The position numbers and the translations under genes are program-made. Positions 43,384-51,763 of a stretch of DNA of 64,000 nt are shown piece after piece. This DNA comes from RGIG4079 sp045531405 (lineage in GTDB: Bacteria; Bacteroidota; Bacteroidia; Bacteroidales; Muribaculaceae). A model generated the notes under the pieces. It was not told where the DNA came from and searched no databases. It saw only the letters and a list, made by a program, of their open reading frames with translations. Every line of letters starts with the position of its first letter. Within the stretch, counting starts at the first letter, position 1. The stretch covers positions 1 to 64,000 of the forward strand of contig JAZSDX010000044.1 of the NCBI GenBank assembly GCA_045531405.1, written 5' to 3'.

Positions 43384-43638
43384 ATGGGAACACTATGTAT
43401 GATTGGCGCAACTGAAATTATAGTAGTTTGCGCATTGGCATTGTTGCTCTTTGGAGGTAAAAAAATCCCCGAATTAATGAAAGGATTGGGCCAAGGTGTG
43501 CGCAGTTTCAAAACAGCTATAAACGAGCCATTACCCGAAGAACGCGAACAATATGAGCGTTCACGCCACCAGCAACAAAATCAAGAAGACTTGACACAAC
43601 AGAACCAACCGACTCATAATGAATCGGAGCAAGGATAA
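43384..43638 (+). CDS. tatA: Sec-independent protein translocase TatA
   Basis: 84 residues from ATG 43384 (MGTLCMIGATEIIVV). One N-terminal membrane segment (EIIVVCALALLLF), then the hinge and amphipathic helix FGGKKIPELMKGLGQGVRSF, then a Glu/Gln-rich hydrophilic tail with several consecutive Q residues. Pore-forming subunit of the twin-arginine system. It is the eighth gene of an operon that starts with three twin-arginine precursors, and its end overlaps tatC by 20 bases. Confidence 0.93.
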   Translation: MGTLCMIGATEIIVVCALALLLFGGKKIPELMKGLGQGVRSFKTAINEPLPEEREQYERSRHQQQNQEDLTQQNQPTHNESEQG

Positions 43639-44491
43639 TCAAATACAATACGAAGTTTCCGAGAATGAAGATTTTCGATCTCAAGAGAAATATTTAGACG
43701 AAGATTTTCAAGAGCCGGTGGAAGGTATGATGACAATGGGCGAACACTTAGAGGTGCTTCGCCGTATGTTGTTTCGCATTGCCGGTATAGTATTGGTAAT
43801 GGGGATTGCTATTTTCTGTTTCAAAGATGAAACATTCGACCTTTTATTGGCTCCTCATTCCAGCGATTTCATAACATTTCGCTGGGTTGAACAATTCATG
43901 ACTCATTTAGGAATGACATTTACATTTGATTCCTATAATGTACCTCTGATTAGTACTGAATTGGCAGCTCAATTTATGACCCACATATCCACATCTTGCT
44001 ACCTTGCGTTTTTATTGTCTTCACCATATATCTTATTTGAATTATTTCGATTTGTGTCCCCGGCCCTATATGAAAGTGAAAAACGCTATTCATTGATTGT
44101 TGTCGTTGTTGTGTATCTGCTGTTTGCTTTGGGCTTGTTGATGAGCTACTTCGTGATATTTCCAATATCATTTCAATTCTTGGCAACATATCAAGTCGAT
44201 TCAGAAATTGCCAATACAATCACTCTTACGTCATATATATCCACTTTCACAACTCTCACATTGATGATGGGAATTGTTTTCCAACTACCTGTGGTGGCAT
44301 TTATATTAGGCAAAATGGGGATTGTTGATTCTGAATTATTAAGCTATTATCGACGTCATTCTATTGTAATAATCACTATAATTGCAGCCATTATTACCCC
44401 AACGACCGATATATTCACTCTATTATTAGTAACTGCTCCAATATATTTGCTCTACGAATTGAGTATATTTGTAGTTAAGAGAGTTGAATAA
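43619..44491 (+). CDS. tatC: Sec-independent protein translocase TatC
   Basis: Receptor subunit of the Tat translocase, 290 residues, six membrane segments. An acidic N-terminal extension of about 35 residues precedes MTMGEHLEVLRRMLFRI, the conserved start that recognises twin-arginine motifs. FLLSSPYILFELFRFVSPALYESEKR is the first periplasmic/TM3 region and YYRRHSIVIITIIAAIITPTTD the late conserved part. Longer than the usual 250 residues because of the N-terminus. Last gene of the operon; no clear terminator before pnp. Confidence 0.95.
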   Translation: MNRSKDNQIQYEVSENEDFRSQEKYLDEDFQEPVEGMMTMGEHLEVLRRMLFRIAGIVLVMGIAIFCFKDETFDLLLAPHSSDFITFRWVEQFMTHLGMTFTFDSYNVPLISTELAAQFMTHISTSCYLAFLLSSPYILFELFRFVSPALYESEKRYSLIVVVVVYLLFALGLLMSYFVIFPISFQFLATYQVDSEIANTITLTSYISTFTTLTLMMGIVFQLPVVAFILGKMGIVDSELLSYYRRHSIVIITIIAAIITPTTDIFTLLLVTAPIYLLYELSIFVVKRVE

Positions 44492-44592
44492 TAATTGGGG
44501 CGTTTTTACCTTTTTCGTGATCTTATTGGGTTCACATTTCATCTATCGCTCAAATAATCGGCAAATTATGAGGGATTTTGAATAAAATTCAC

Positions 44593-44600
44593 TATCTTTG
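44593..44600 (+). promoter_or_regulatory. Candidate pnp promoter -7 box
   Basis: TATCTTTG, 36 bases before the pnp ATG. TTTG at 44577-44580 is 12 nt upstream, the same short spacing as at the acyl-CoA synthetase gene. Confidence 0.5.
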
Positions 44601-44635
44601 CGTGATTTTTTAAGAAGATAAAATTTAAGATATTT

Positions 44636-46900
44636 ATGGTAAACCCAATTAAGAAAACCATCGAGCTTGGTGATGGGCGTACAATCACCATCGAAACAGG
44701 TAAACTTGCAAAGCAAGCCGATGGAGCGGTAGAACTTCGTATGGGCAATACAATGCTCTTAGCGACAGTATGTTCGGCTAAAGAAGCCGGTGAGGGTGTT
44801 GACTTCATGCCCCTCCAAGTAGAGTATAAAGAAAAATTTTCGGCAGCCGGCCGTTTCCCCGGTGGCTTCCTTAAGCGTGAAGGTCGCGCATCTGACTACG
44901 AAATTTTGACAGCACGCCTCGTTGACCGTGTGCTTCGTCCACTTTTCCCCGACAATTATCACGCTGACACTTTTGTAAACATCACAATGTATTCATCTGA
45001 CGGCGTTGAAATGCCCGATGCTCTTGCAGGTCTTGCCGCATCAGCAGCCATCGCTGTTTCTGACATACCATTCAACGGTCCTATCTCGGAAGTGCGTGTA
45101 GCTCGCGTTGATGGTCAATTCGTAATCAACCCTAATTTCGAGCAACTCGAAAAAGCCGATATGGAATTGATGGTAGGTGCTACCTACGACAACATCATGA
45201 TGGTGGAAGGCGAAATGGACGAAGTTTCAGAAGCTGAACTTCTCGAAGCTCTCAAAACTGCTCACGAAGCAATCAAAAAACAATGTATCTCACAACAAGA
45301 ACTCGCAGAAGCTGTTGGTTCAACCGTTAAACGCGAATATTGCCACGAGGTTAACGATGAAGATCTTCGCAAAGATGTTCACGAAAAATGTTATGATAAA
45401 GCATATGCAATTGCTAAAGCAGGTTGCGCCGACAAACATTGGCGTAACGACAGCTTTGCTGCTATTTGCGATGAATATATCGAATCTCTTCCCGAAGAAG
45501 AACGCGACGAAAAAACTGCTCTCGTGAAACGTTACTATCACGACGTTGAAAAAGAAGCTGTTCGCCGTTGCATTCTCGATGAAGGTATCCGTTTGGACGG
45601 TCGTAAAACTACCGACATTCGCCCAATTTGGTGTGAAGTTGATTATATCCCGGGACCTCATGGCTCGGCTGTGTTCACTCGTGGTGAAACTCAATCACTC
45701 TCAACTGTAACACTCGGAACAAAACTCGATGAAAAGATTCTTGACGAAGTATTGTGCCAAGGCAAGGAACGTTTCCTTCTCCACTACAACTTCCCTCCAT
45801 TCTCAACTGGTGAAGCTCGTCCTGTGCGTGGTGTAGGTCGTCGTGAAATCGGCCATGGTAACCTCGCTCACCGTGCATTGAAACGCATGTTCCCCGAAGG
45901 TTTCCCTTACACTTGCCGCATCGTCTCTGACATTCTCGAATCAAATGGTTCTTCTTCAATGGCAACTGTTTGTGCCGGCACTCTTGCATTGCTCGATGCA
46001 GGTGTGAAAATGAAAAAACCTGTGAGTGGTATCGCTATGGGTCTTATCACCGACACCGACAGCCCTAAATATGCTGTACTTTCAGATATCCTTGGCGACG
46101 AAGACCACCTCGGAGATATGGACTTCAAAGTAACAGGTACTGTTGACGGCATCACTGCTACTCAAATGGACATCAAGTGCGACGGCCTTTCATACGAAAT
46201 TCTCGAAAAAGCATTGATGCAAGCACGCGATGGTCGTCTCCACATTCTTGGTAAAATCAACGAAACAATCCCTGCTCCACGCGAAGACTACAAGCCTCAT
46301 GTACCTCGCATCGTTACCTTGACTATTCCTAAAGACCTTATTGGTGCTGTTATTGGCCCGGGTGGAAAGATCATCCAAGGCATTCAAGAAGAAAGTGGTG
46401 CTATTGTTTCTATCGATGAAATCGACAATGCAGGATATATCGAAGTGGCTGCTGCCAACAAAGAAGCTATCGACAAAGCTATGGCAATGATTAACGCTAT
46501 CGTTGAACTTCCTGAAGAAGGCAAAACCTACACAGGAACCGTACGTTCAATCCTTGACTTTGGTGCATTTGTAGAATTTATGCCTGGTCGTGACGGACTT
46601 CTTCACATATCTGAAATTTCATGGGATCGTGTAGATAGCATGGAAACTTCAGGCATCAAAGAAGGCGACACTCTCGAAGTGAAACTCATCGAAATCGATA
46701 AGAAAACCGGTAAGTTCCGTCTTTCAATGCGTGCACTTCAACCTAAGCCCGAAGGATATGTAGAACGCGAACGCACTCCTCGTGCTCCTCGTCGTGATGG
46801 TGATCGCGGTCCTCGTCGTGATAACAATCGTGGGCCTCGCCGTGACAACAACCGCGGACCTCGTCGCGAAAACCGTAACGAAAACAACAGCGAAGAATAA
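44636..46900 (+). CDS. pnp: Polyribonucleotide nucleotidyltransferase (PNPase)
   Basis: Phosphorolytic 3'-5' exoribonuclease of RNA turnover, 754 residues. Two RNase PH domains: the first has KFSAAGRFPGGFLKREG, the second GSAVFTRGETQSLSTVTLG and the LVDITDT-like catalytic stretch GLITDTDSPKYAVLSDILGDED. A KH domain (KDLIGAVIGPGGKIIQGIQE) and an S1 domain (TVRSILDFGAFVEFMPGRDG) follow. After about residue 705 it has an unusual Arg-rich tail of RGPRRDNN repeats. Single gene with own promoter and terminator. Confidence 0.97.
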   Translation: MVNPIKKTIELGDGRTITIETGKLAKQADGAVELRMGNTMLLATVCSAKEAGEGVDFMPLQVEYKEKFSAAGRFPGGFLKREGRASDYEILTARLVDRVLRPLFPDNYHADTFVNITMYSSDGVEMPDALAGLAASAAIAVSDIPFNGPISEVRVARVDGQFVINPNFEQLEKADMELMVGATYDNIMMVEGEMDEVSEAELLEALKTAHEAIKKQCISQQELAEAVGSTVKREYCHEVNDEDLRKDVHEKCYDKAYAIAKAGCADKHWRNDSFAAICDEYIESLPEEERDEKTALVKRYYHDVEKEAVRRCILDEGIRLDGRKTTDIRPIWCEVDYIPGPHGSAVFTRGETQSLSTVTLGTKLDEKILDEVLCQGKERFLLHYNFPPFSTGEARPVRGVGRREIGHGNLAHRALKRMFPEGFPYTCRIVSDILESNGSSSMATVCAGTLALLDAGVKMKKPVSGIAMGLITDTDSPKYAVLSDILGDEDHLGDMDFKVTGTVDGITATQMDIKCDGLSYEILEKALMQARDGRLHILGKINETIPAPREDYKPHVPRIVTLTIPKDLIGAVIGPGGKIIQGIQEESGAIVSIDEIDNAGYIEVAAANKEAIDKAMAMINAIVELPEEGKTYTGTVRSILDFGAFVEFMPGRDGLLHISEISWDRVDSMETSGIKEGDTLEVKLIEIDKKTGKFRLSMRALQPKPEGYVERERTPRAPRRDGDRGPRRDNNRGPRRDNNRGPRRENRNENNSEE

Positions 46901-46928
46901 TCGCAACCATAAATATCATTAAAGCAAG

Positions 46929-46957
46929 CACCTCGGTAACTCACCGAGGTGTTTTTT
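46929..46957 (+). terminator. pnp terminator
   Basis: CACCTCGG (46929-46936) pairs with CCGAGGTG (46944-46951), followed by six T residues, 29 bases after the pnp stop. Confidence 0.9.
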
Positions 46958-46980
46958 ATCCCCACTCCCTTATGCAAGTA

Positions 46981-47042
46981 TTATCAATGTTATCAGTGTT
47001 GTTAGTGTTATCAATGTTATCGCGTGATAACATTGATAACAC
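46981..47042. repeat. Degenerate 9-base tandem repeats ending in a 17-bp hairpin
   Basis: Four units of TTATCAATG-like sequence (TTATCAATG, TTATCAGTG, TTGTTAGTG, TTATCAATG) run from 46981. The last part (47005-47021) pairs perfectly over 17 bases with 47026-47042 across a 4-base loop. It lies between the pnp terminator and the leftward terminator of the next gene, in a 250-base gap with no coding sequence. Confidence 0.8.
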
Positions 47043-47094
47043 TTCACTACTCTATGATAGGAATTCACGTTCTCCTTTTCAGCATAAGAAACGA

Positions 47095-47127
47095 ATAAAA
47101 AAGTGAGGCCTTATTATGACCTCACTT
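47095..47127 (-). terminator. Terminator of the GHL10 gene
   Basis: AAGTGAGG (47101-47108) pairs with CCTCACTT (47120-47127); leftward it runs into a T-run. 27 bases after the stop. Confidence 0.85.
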
Positions 47128-47153
47128 AACAAGTTTGTATATGTTTGTGATTA

Positions 47154-49880
47154 TTATTTCACATATTTCAACACCACTACTTTATCTGTGCTTACTACCT
47201 TAATTATATAAGCACCTTTTGCGAGATAATTGACATCAAGAGTAGTCGCTCCATCTACATTTACCATCTCTACAAGTTGACCTGCAGCATTATAAATTTC
47301 AACAGCATCAGCAACATCAAATACAACTACATTTTCATTTGTAATATATACATTTATATTGTCGCTTACCACACCTTCTACACCGGCACCTTCGCCACGA
47401 TAATAAGCCGAAATAGTTTTCCAAGCGGTAGTTTTTGAGCCTTCCGATGAATTATACTTGCCTTGCACACGTATATAATAGAGTTTATCTTTTTCAAGGG
47501 CTTTGCTTGAGATTGTGATTTCGCCTGCTTTAGTTGCAGTAGCCCATGTACCTGACGTACAATCCTCAATGAAACGAGTGCGACCAAACGTAGAAGAATT
47601 CGACATTTCCACCTTAATACTATTTATGCCCTTGTTATAATCTACCCAAATAACATCTTCAGAATAGAAATCACCACCATCTACAGGATACTTAAATTCC
47701 ATTTCGCCTGGAGTTAACTCGATTGTTGTAAATGCAACAGGGTCGGTATATAATTGTTCTCCGGCATATTCATAGCCTAATCTCACATAATAAACGGTAT
47801 AACCACCTAACACTTCGCTAGGCACTGTATAAGGAGAGGCAACACCTGTTGCTTTATGCACCATGCCCGCATCGGTGAAGTCAATATTTGTAGAGATTTC
47901 CACATTCACTTTGCGCGAAGGAATGCTCCAAGAGATAGTTGGATTAAGGGACACTTCGGTATCGCCGTTTTTAGGAGAAGTAATCTCAAATGTGGCAGGA
48001 ATAAACGCCCATACAGCCGAAACACCATCATTGTAACCATTACCACAAGCGCGTACACGCCAATAAATTTTTTGGTTAGGGAATTTGTCAAATTTATTTG
48101 ATGAACATGATGTTGCAGTACAATCAACAGTATAGAGCATTTTGCTAAACGCAGCATCTTCGGCAATTTCAAGGATATAGTTAGTAGCACCGGCTACTGA
48201 ATTCCAAGAGAACTCAAATGGGGTTTCCACATCGGCATTATTAGTAGGAAATACCAATGTAGGAGCAGGCATATCCTTTGCAGCCACACCGGCAAACATT
48301 GGTGCATATTCATTACCATAACGGTCGAGCACACACACGGCATAGTTATAACCACTTTGCTTATTAGAAGGGATTGCATAAGTAGTAGCATACGATGTAC
48401 CTAAAAGATATTCAGGCTCTTTTGCAAAATTCTCCATTGCTACCGATGTAGGCACTGCATAAACAGTGTAACGCACATTGTCATATCCGGTCCAATTCAA
48501 GTTATTACCACTACGGCTCAAGTTTTTCACATTACCCGGATTATACCCCGGCTTCCAAGTCATCGCAGGGATAAGAGCAGGAGTATTGAACACTGTGGTT
48601 TTGAGATAGTGAGCAAACAATGGTGCTGTCTTGTAAAGATACTTACATGAGTAGAAAATTGCACCTGGAGCACCATCTTGCGAACATGTGCGATTGAGGC
48701 GCACCTCATTAGCATACTCTTCAAATGATGTGCTGTTAGGGCCTGAAGCCTTCACTTGATTAATAGCATCACTGATAGAAGCCTCACGCATTGACATAGT
48801 TGTTGATTTGCTTGATGCAGTCAATGATGAAATAGAGTGGCTTGTATAGAAGTGACGGTTAAATTTAGCCGCAACATTAGCCCACCATGGGGTTACGATT
48901 GAGAAATCGGCAGCTGAATATCCGATTGTCCAATACACCTGTGGCGAGATATAGTCGAGTGAGTGATTTGCAATCCACGCAATAGGATCAGAGTAAATAT
49001 CATTATATTGCCAGTCGCTACCCGATGTACAAGGAGTAATACCATATTTAGCAGCATGAGCTTGAGAGGTACAAGAAACACCGGCTGGAGAGATACCAAA
49101 ACGCACCCAAGGCTTTTCTTCTTGAATCATATCATATACCGCCTGAACCATGCGATTCACATTGTCGCGACGCCAATCGCCATGCGACATTGTGCCACCG
49201 GCTTCAACATATGCTGCATATTGGTCACCATCACCACTTGAATCGGTAGGCGTACCACTTAAATAAAAGTAGTCATCAAAAAGGACTCCGTCAATATCAT
49301 AGTTTTGTACAATTTCGCGAATAACCTTCACGATTTGGTCTGTTACTTCTTGAAGACCCGGATTAAGAATACTTGCTTCACCAACATCGAGCAACCATTC
49401 GGGGTGAGTTTTACGATAATCGGTTGCAAGAGTCCATTGTCCAATTTGTGATTCATAACGATAAGGATTCACCCATGCATGACATTCCATACCACGCTTG
49501 TGACATTCCTCAACAATCCATTCCAATGGGTCCCAACCCGGATCCATGCCACGACTTGACACCAAGTCGCTCGACCATGGTTCATAACTTGACTTATACA
49601 TTGCATCACAACGGCTACGCACTTGGAAGTTGATTGCGTTCATGTTATTTACTTGCAATGAGTCGAGCAAGCGAGTCATCGATGCTTTTTGTTTATTGAT
49701 TTCCGATGAGCTACCTGTTGTGTAAATTACATTATCGGGCCAGTCAAGACGCCACACTGTTGCCACCCATGCACTACGCATTTCGCGTTTCACAGGCTCA
49801 TCAGCAGCCTTTACCACTGGCACTGAGAAGAGAAGAGCCAACATACATAACACTGTTGATTGATAGAATTTTGAGAACAT
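47154..49880 (-). CDS. Secreted family 10 glycosylhydrolase-like protein (GHL10/DUF187)
   Basis: 908 residues. The signal peptide ends near VVKAADEP. The TIM-barrel GHL10 domain (about 33-420) has MRSAWVATVWRLDWP, MNAINFQVRSRCDAMY, GMECHAWVNPYRYES, DGVLFDDYFY (probable catalytic acids) and SPQVYWTIGY. E. coli YddW/DigH of this family cleaves denuded peptidoglycan. Fibronectin-type beta domains follow (about 430-840). The last 70 residues (VEIYNAAGQLVEMVNVDG ... GAYIIKVVSTDKVVVLKYVK) resemble a type IX secretion or Por sorting domain, implying surface display. Own promoter and terminator. Confidence 0.88.
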   Translation of the reverse strand: MFSKFYQSTVLCMLALLFSVPVVKAADEPVKREMRSAWVATVWRLDWPDNVIYTTGSSSEINKQKASMTRLLDSLQVNNMNAINFQVRSRCDAMYKSSYEPWSSDLVSSRGMDPGWDPLEWIVEECHKRGMECHAWVNPYRYESQIGQWTLATDYRKTHPEWLLDVGEASILNPGLQEVTDQIVKVIREIVQNYDIDGVLFDDYFYLSGTPTDSSGDGDQYAAYVEAGGTMSHGDWRRDNVNRMVQAVYDMIQEEKPWVRFGISPAGVSCTSQAHAAKYGITPCTSGSDWQYNDIYSDPIAWIANHSLDYISPQVYWTIGYSAADFSIVTPWWANVAAKFNRHFYTSHSISSLTASSKSTTMSMREASISDAINQVKASGPNSTSFEEYANEVRLNRTCSQDGAPGAIFYSCKYLYKTAPLFAHYLKTTVFNTPALIPAMTWKPGYNPGNVKNLSRSGNNLNWTGYDNVRYTVYAVPTSVAMENFAKEPEYLLGTSYATTYAIPSNKQSGYNYAVCVLDRYGNEYAPMFAGVAAKDMPAPTLVFPTNNADVETPFEFSWNSVAGATNYILEIAEDAAFSKMLYTVDCTATSCSSNKFDKFPNQKIYWRVRACGNGYNDGVSAVWAFIPATFEITSPKNGDTEVSLNPTISWSIPSRKVNVEISTNIDFTDAGMVHKATGVASPYTVPSEVLGGYTVYYVRLGYEYAGEQLYTDPVAFTTIELTPGEMEFKYPVDGGDFYSEDVIWVDYNKGINSIKVEMSNSSTFGRTRFIEDCTSGTWATATKAGEITISSKALEKDKLYYIRVQGKYNSSEGSKTTAWKTISAYYRGEGAGVEGVVSDNINVYITNENVVVFDVADAVEIYNAAGQLVEMVNVDGATTLDVNYLAKGAYIIKVVSTDKVVVLKYVK

Positions 49881-49931
49881 AAATTAGTTATAAAATTAAT
49901 TTTAGTTAATATTCATTGTATTTCCAACCTA

Positions 49932-49939
49932 CAAAGATA
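49932..49939 (-). promoter_or_regulatory. Candidate GHL10 gene promoter -7 box
   Basis: Leftward TATCTTTG, 52 bases before the ATG. A TTTG lies 23 nt upstream (49963-49966), slightly beyond the usual spacing. Confidence 0.55.
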
Positions 49940-50046
49940 CACATTATTAAATACAAAAAACTCAAATTAATATATATTAAGTATCAATCTTTATATTATT
50001 AGTCAATAACATTTCAAAAAAACTCACATTCTAAGAAACTTTTCAC

Positions 50047-50054
50047 TACCTTTG
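50047..50054 (+). promoter_or_regulatory. Candidate rpiB promoter -7 box
   Basis: TACCTTTG, 40 bases before the rpiB ATG; no good -33 element. Confidence 0.5.
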
Positions 50055-50093
50055 CACTATAAATAAATTCCAACAATTCAAACACTAAAAAAC

Positions 50094-50546
50094 ATGTCAA
50101 TAATTCAAGCAGGAAAGAAAGTGGCAATGTGTAGCGACCATGCCGGCTACGAGTTAAAATGCATCATTCAAGGATATCTTGAATCACAAGATGTTAAATA
50201 TACCGACTTTGGGACAAACAGCACAGATAGTTGCGACTATCCCGACTTTGCACACCCATGTGCCGAAGCCATCGAAAAGGGCGAATGCTTTCCAGGTATC
50301 GCAATGTGTGGCAGTGGCAATGGTATCCAAATGACTCTCAACAAACATCAAGGCATTCGTGCTGCTTTATGTTGGACTGTTGAATTAGCAAAACTTGCTC
50401 GTCAACACAACGATGCAAATGTACTCGTTCTTCCAGCTCGTTTCATCGAACCTACTCTCGCTCTCGACATTGTTGACGCATTCCTCAATACCGAATTTGA
50501 AGGTGGTCGCCACGTGAATCGCGTAAACAAGATTGCAACAAAGTAA
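50094..50546 (+). CDS. rpiB: Ribose-5-phosphate isomerase B
   Basis: Interconverts ribose 5-phosphate and ribulose 5-phosphate in the pentose phosphate pathway, 150 residues. SDHAGYELK near the N-terminus, DYPDFAHPCAEAI and the catalytic-cysteine motif GIAMCGSGNGIQMTLNK (usually CGTGxG) are present, as is RQHNDANVLVLPARFI. LacA/B-type isomerases are close relatives, but the single gene and length favour RpiB. Strong terminator follows. Confidence 0.93.
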   Translation: MSIIQAGKKVAMCSDHAGYELKCIIQGYLESQDVKYTDFGTNSTDSCDYPDFAHPCAEAIEKGECFPGIAMCGSGNGIQMTLNKHQGIRAALCWTVELAKLARQHNDANVLVLPARFIEPTLALDIVDAFLNTEFEGGRHVNRVNKIATK

Positions 50547-50566
50547 CATACTGATTAACAATACAT

Positions 50567-50604
50567 ATAGTGTGCCAACACAAAGTATTGGCACACTATT
50601 TTTC
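50567..50604 (+). terminator. rpiB terminator
   Basis: Perfect 12-bp stem, ATAGTGTGCCAA (50567-50578) with TTGGCACACTAT (50588-50599), followed by TTTTTC. Confidence 0.92.
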
Positions 50605-50626
50605 TCTAAACACAAAACACACTACT

Positions 50627-50809
50627 ATGAAACCAAGAAAAAAAATCACACTACGTCCCGTTACACTTGACGATTATATCAAAGCTTCAAAAATAGGGAA
50701 TCGCGAAGCCGAAATGGAACTGAAAGGTCCGGGGTTTCACTCTACGAGTCGCATTCATCGGTCAAAAAAGACCTACACTCGCAAAATAAAACACAAACGG
50801 CTTGACTAA
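50627..50809 (+). CDS. Small conserved basic protein of unknown function
   Basis: 60 residues from ATG 50627 (MKPRKKITLRPVTLDDYIKA). It has a compact conserved-looking centre (KASKIGNREAEMELKGPGFHS) and a strongly basic end (SKKTYTRKIKHKRLD). I have the impression that similar small proteins occur across Bacteroidales, but I know no function. The basic ends suggest nucleic-acid or ribosome contact. It lies directly after the rpiB terminator. Confidence 0.65.
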   Translation: MKPRKKITLRPVTLDDYIKASKIGNREAEMELKGPGFHSTSRIHRSKKTYTRKIKHKRLD

Positions 50810-50858
50810 CATTTTTTTGGAGGGGCTATTCTAAAATCCCCCCATCACTCCATCTATT

Positions 50859-51014
50859 CTAATTGTTTTTATTCAAGATTACCAATGCCCCTATAACGCC
50901 GGGAACCCAAGCAAGACAAGTAAGGATAAAAACTATTAAAATAGACCCGCAACCTCTGTCATATACCGCAAGAGGAGGAAAAATTATCGCTAATATTACT
51001 CTAAATAATGACAT
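50859..51014 (-). CDS. YqaE/Pmp3-family membrane protein
   Basis: 51 residues from the ATG at 51014 (MSLFRVILAIIFPPLAVYD); an upstream in-frame ATG would add 20 hydrophobic residues foreign to the family. Two membrane segments, RVILAIIFPPLAVYD and SILIVFILTCLAWVPGVIGAL, with the short RGCG loop, are the UPF0057 pattern. Family members are linked to membrane potential and stress tolerance in yeast and plants; the bacterial role is unclear. Confidence 0.85.
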   Translation of the reverse strand: MSLFRVILAIIFPPLAVYDRGCGSILIVFILTCLAWVPGVIGALVILNKNN

Positions 51015-51084
51015 AATTAGTAATTTTGTAACAACAATAATAATACAACAAATATAACAAAAAAGTTTCAACATTCAAGTTTCT

Positions 51085-51654
51085 ATGATTGATTACGAAC
51101 TTTTAGACCGTTTTGAAGCACAATTAACCGAAGAAATGCTTCGCATAACCACCTCACGAATGCTTCTTGAAAGCACCCTTCTTTCAAGCGAAGACATCGA
51201 CTATCGTTGGAGAGAACTTGCGCCCGAATATATGACCGATGCAGTAAAAGAAATAGCCCAATACCCTACTGTAGCCATAGCATGGGCCGGATATTTAGGC
51301 ATGGCTGTAGCCAACGGCTGGGACAAAGATTGGGCAACAACGCAAAAGGCAACATATCAATCATATTATGGAGCTGATGGATTTGACGACATGGACGAAC
51401 ACATCGTGCGCGACATTATAGGTTTAAGCCTCAATAGCGACACAGCACAATGGATAGAAAAAACAATTCGCGTGTGTGCTCAAACTGCAGTATCTCGCAT
51501 ACGCCACGAAGGCATTGAGCCACAAAGCCCTATGGCATTTCACATTTTTGCTCGCGCCACAAAGGTGATGTATCGCATTGGCGCTGCGATGGAGCTAAAA
51601 CGTCTCGGATATAAATTTGAGAAAGTCAATTTTGGCAACAACTTTGAATGTTAA
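51085..51654 (+). CDS. Conserved hypothetical protein
   Basis: 189 residues, soluble, largely helical by eye (FEAQLTEEMLRITTSRMLLE ... AVKEIAQYPTVAIAWAGYLG ... TAQWIEKTIRVCAQTAVSRI). No signal peptide, membrane segment or catalytic motif I recognise. Start ATG 51085 lies 10 bases after the A-rich gap from the divergent YqaE gene. Typical codon use for the window, so a resident gene. Confidence 0.7.
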   Translation: MIDYELLDRFEAQLTEEMLRITTSRMLLESTLLSSEDIDYRWRELAPEYMTDAVKEIAQYPTVAIAWAGYLGMAVANGWDKDWATTQKATYQSYYGADGFDDMDEHIVRDIIGLSLNSDTAQWIEKTIRVCAQTAVSRIRHEGIEPQSPMAFHIFARATKVMYRIGAAMELKRLGYKFEKVNFGNNFEC

Positions 51655-51735
51655 GAAATTCAAGTGATAGGCTGCGCCTCGGCAATACAAGAATTAAAAT
51701 TTCATTTTATTCTTGCTATTGCGCTCGGCTTGCAC

Positions 51736-51743
51736 TATCTTTG
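51736..51743 (+). promoter_or_regulatory. Candidate promoter -7 box of the DUF4199 operon
   Basis: TATCTTTG, 20 bases before the ATG at 51764; probably drives the six closely spaced genes to 56.0 kb. Confidence 0.5.
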
Positions 51744-51763
51744 TAAATTAAATATTATACGCA

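Noticed and set aside
45675..45989. Leftward 104-codon frame inside pnp
   Set aside because: Antisense shadow of the PNPase catalytic core.
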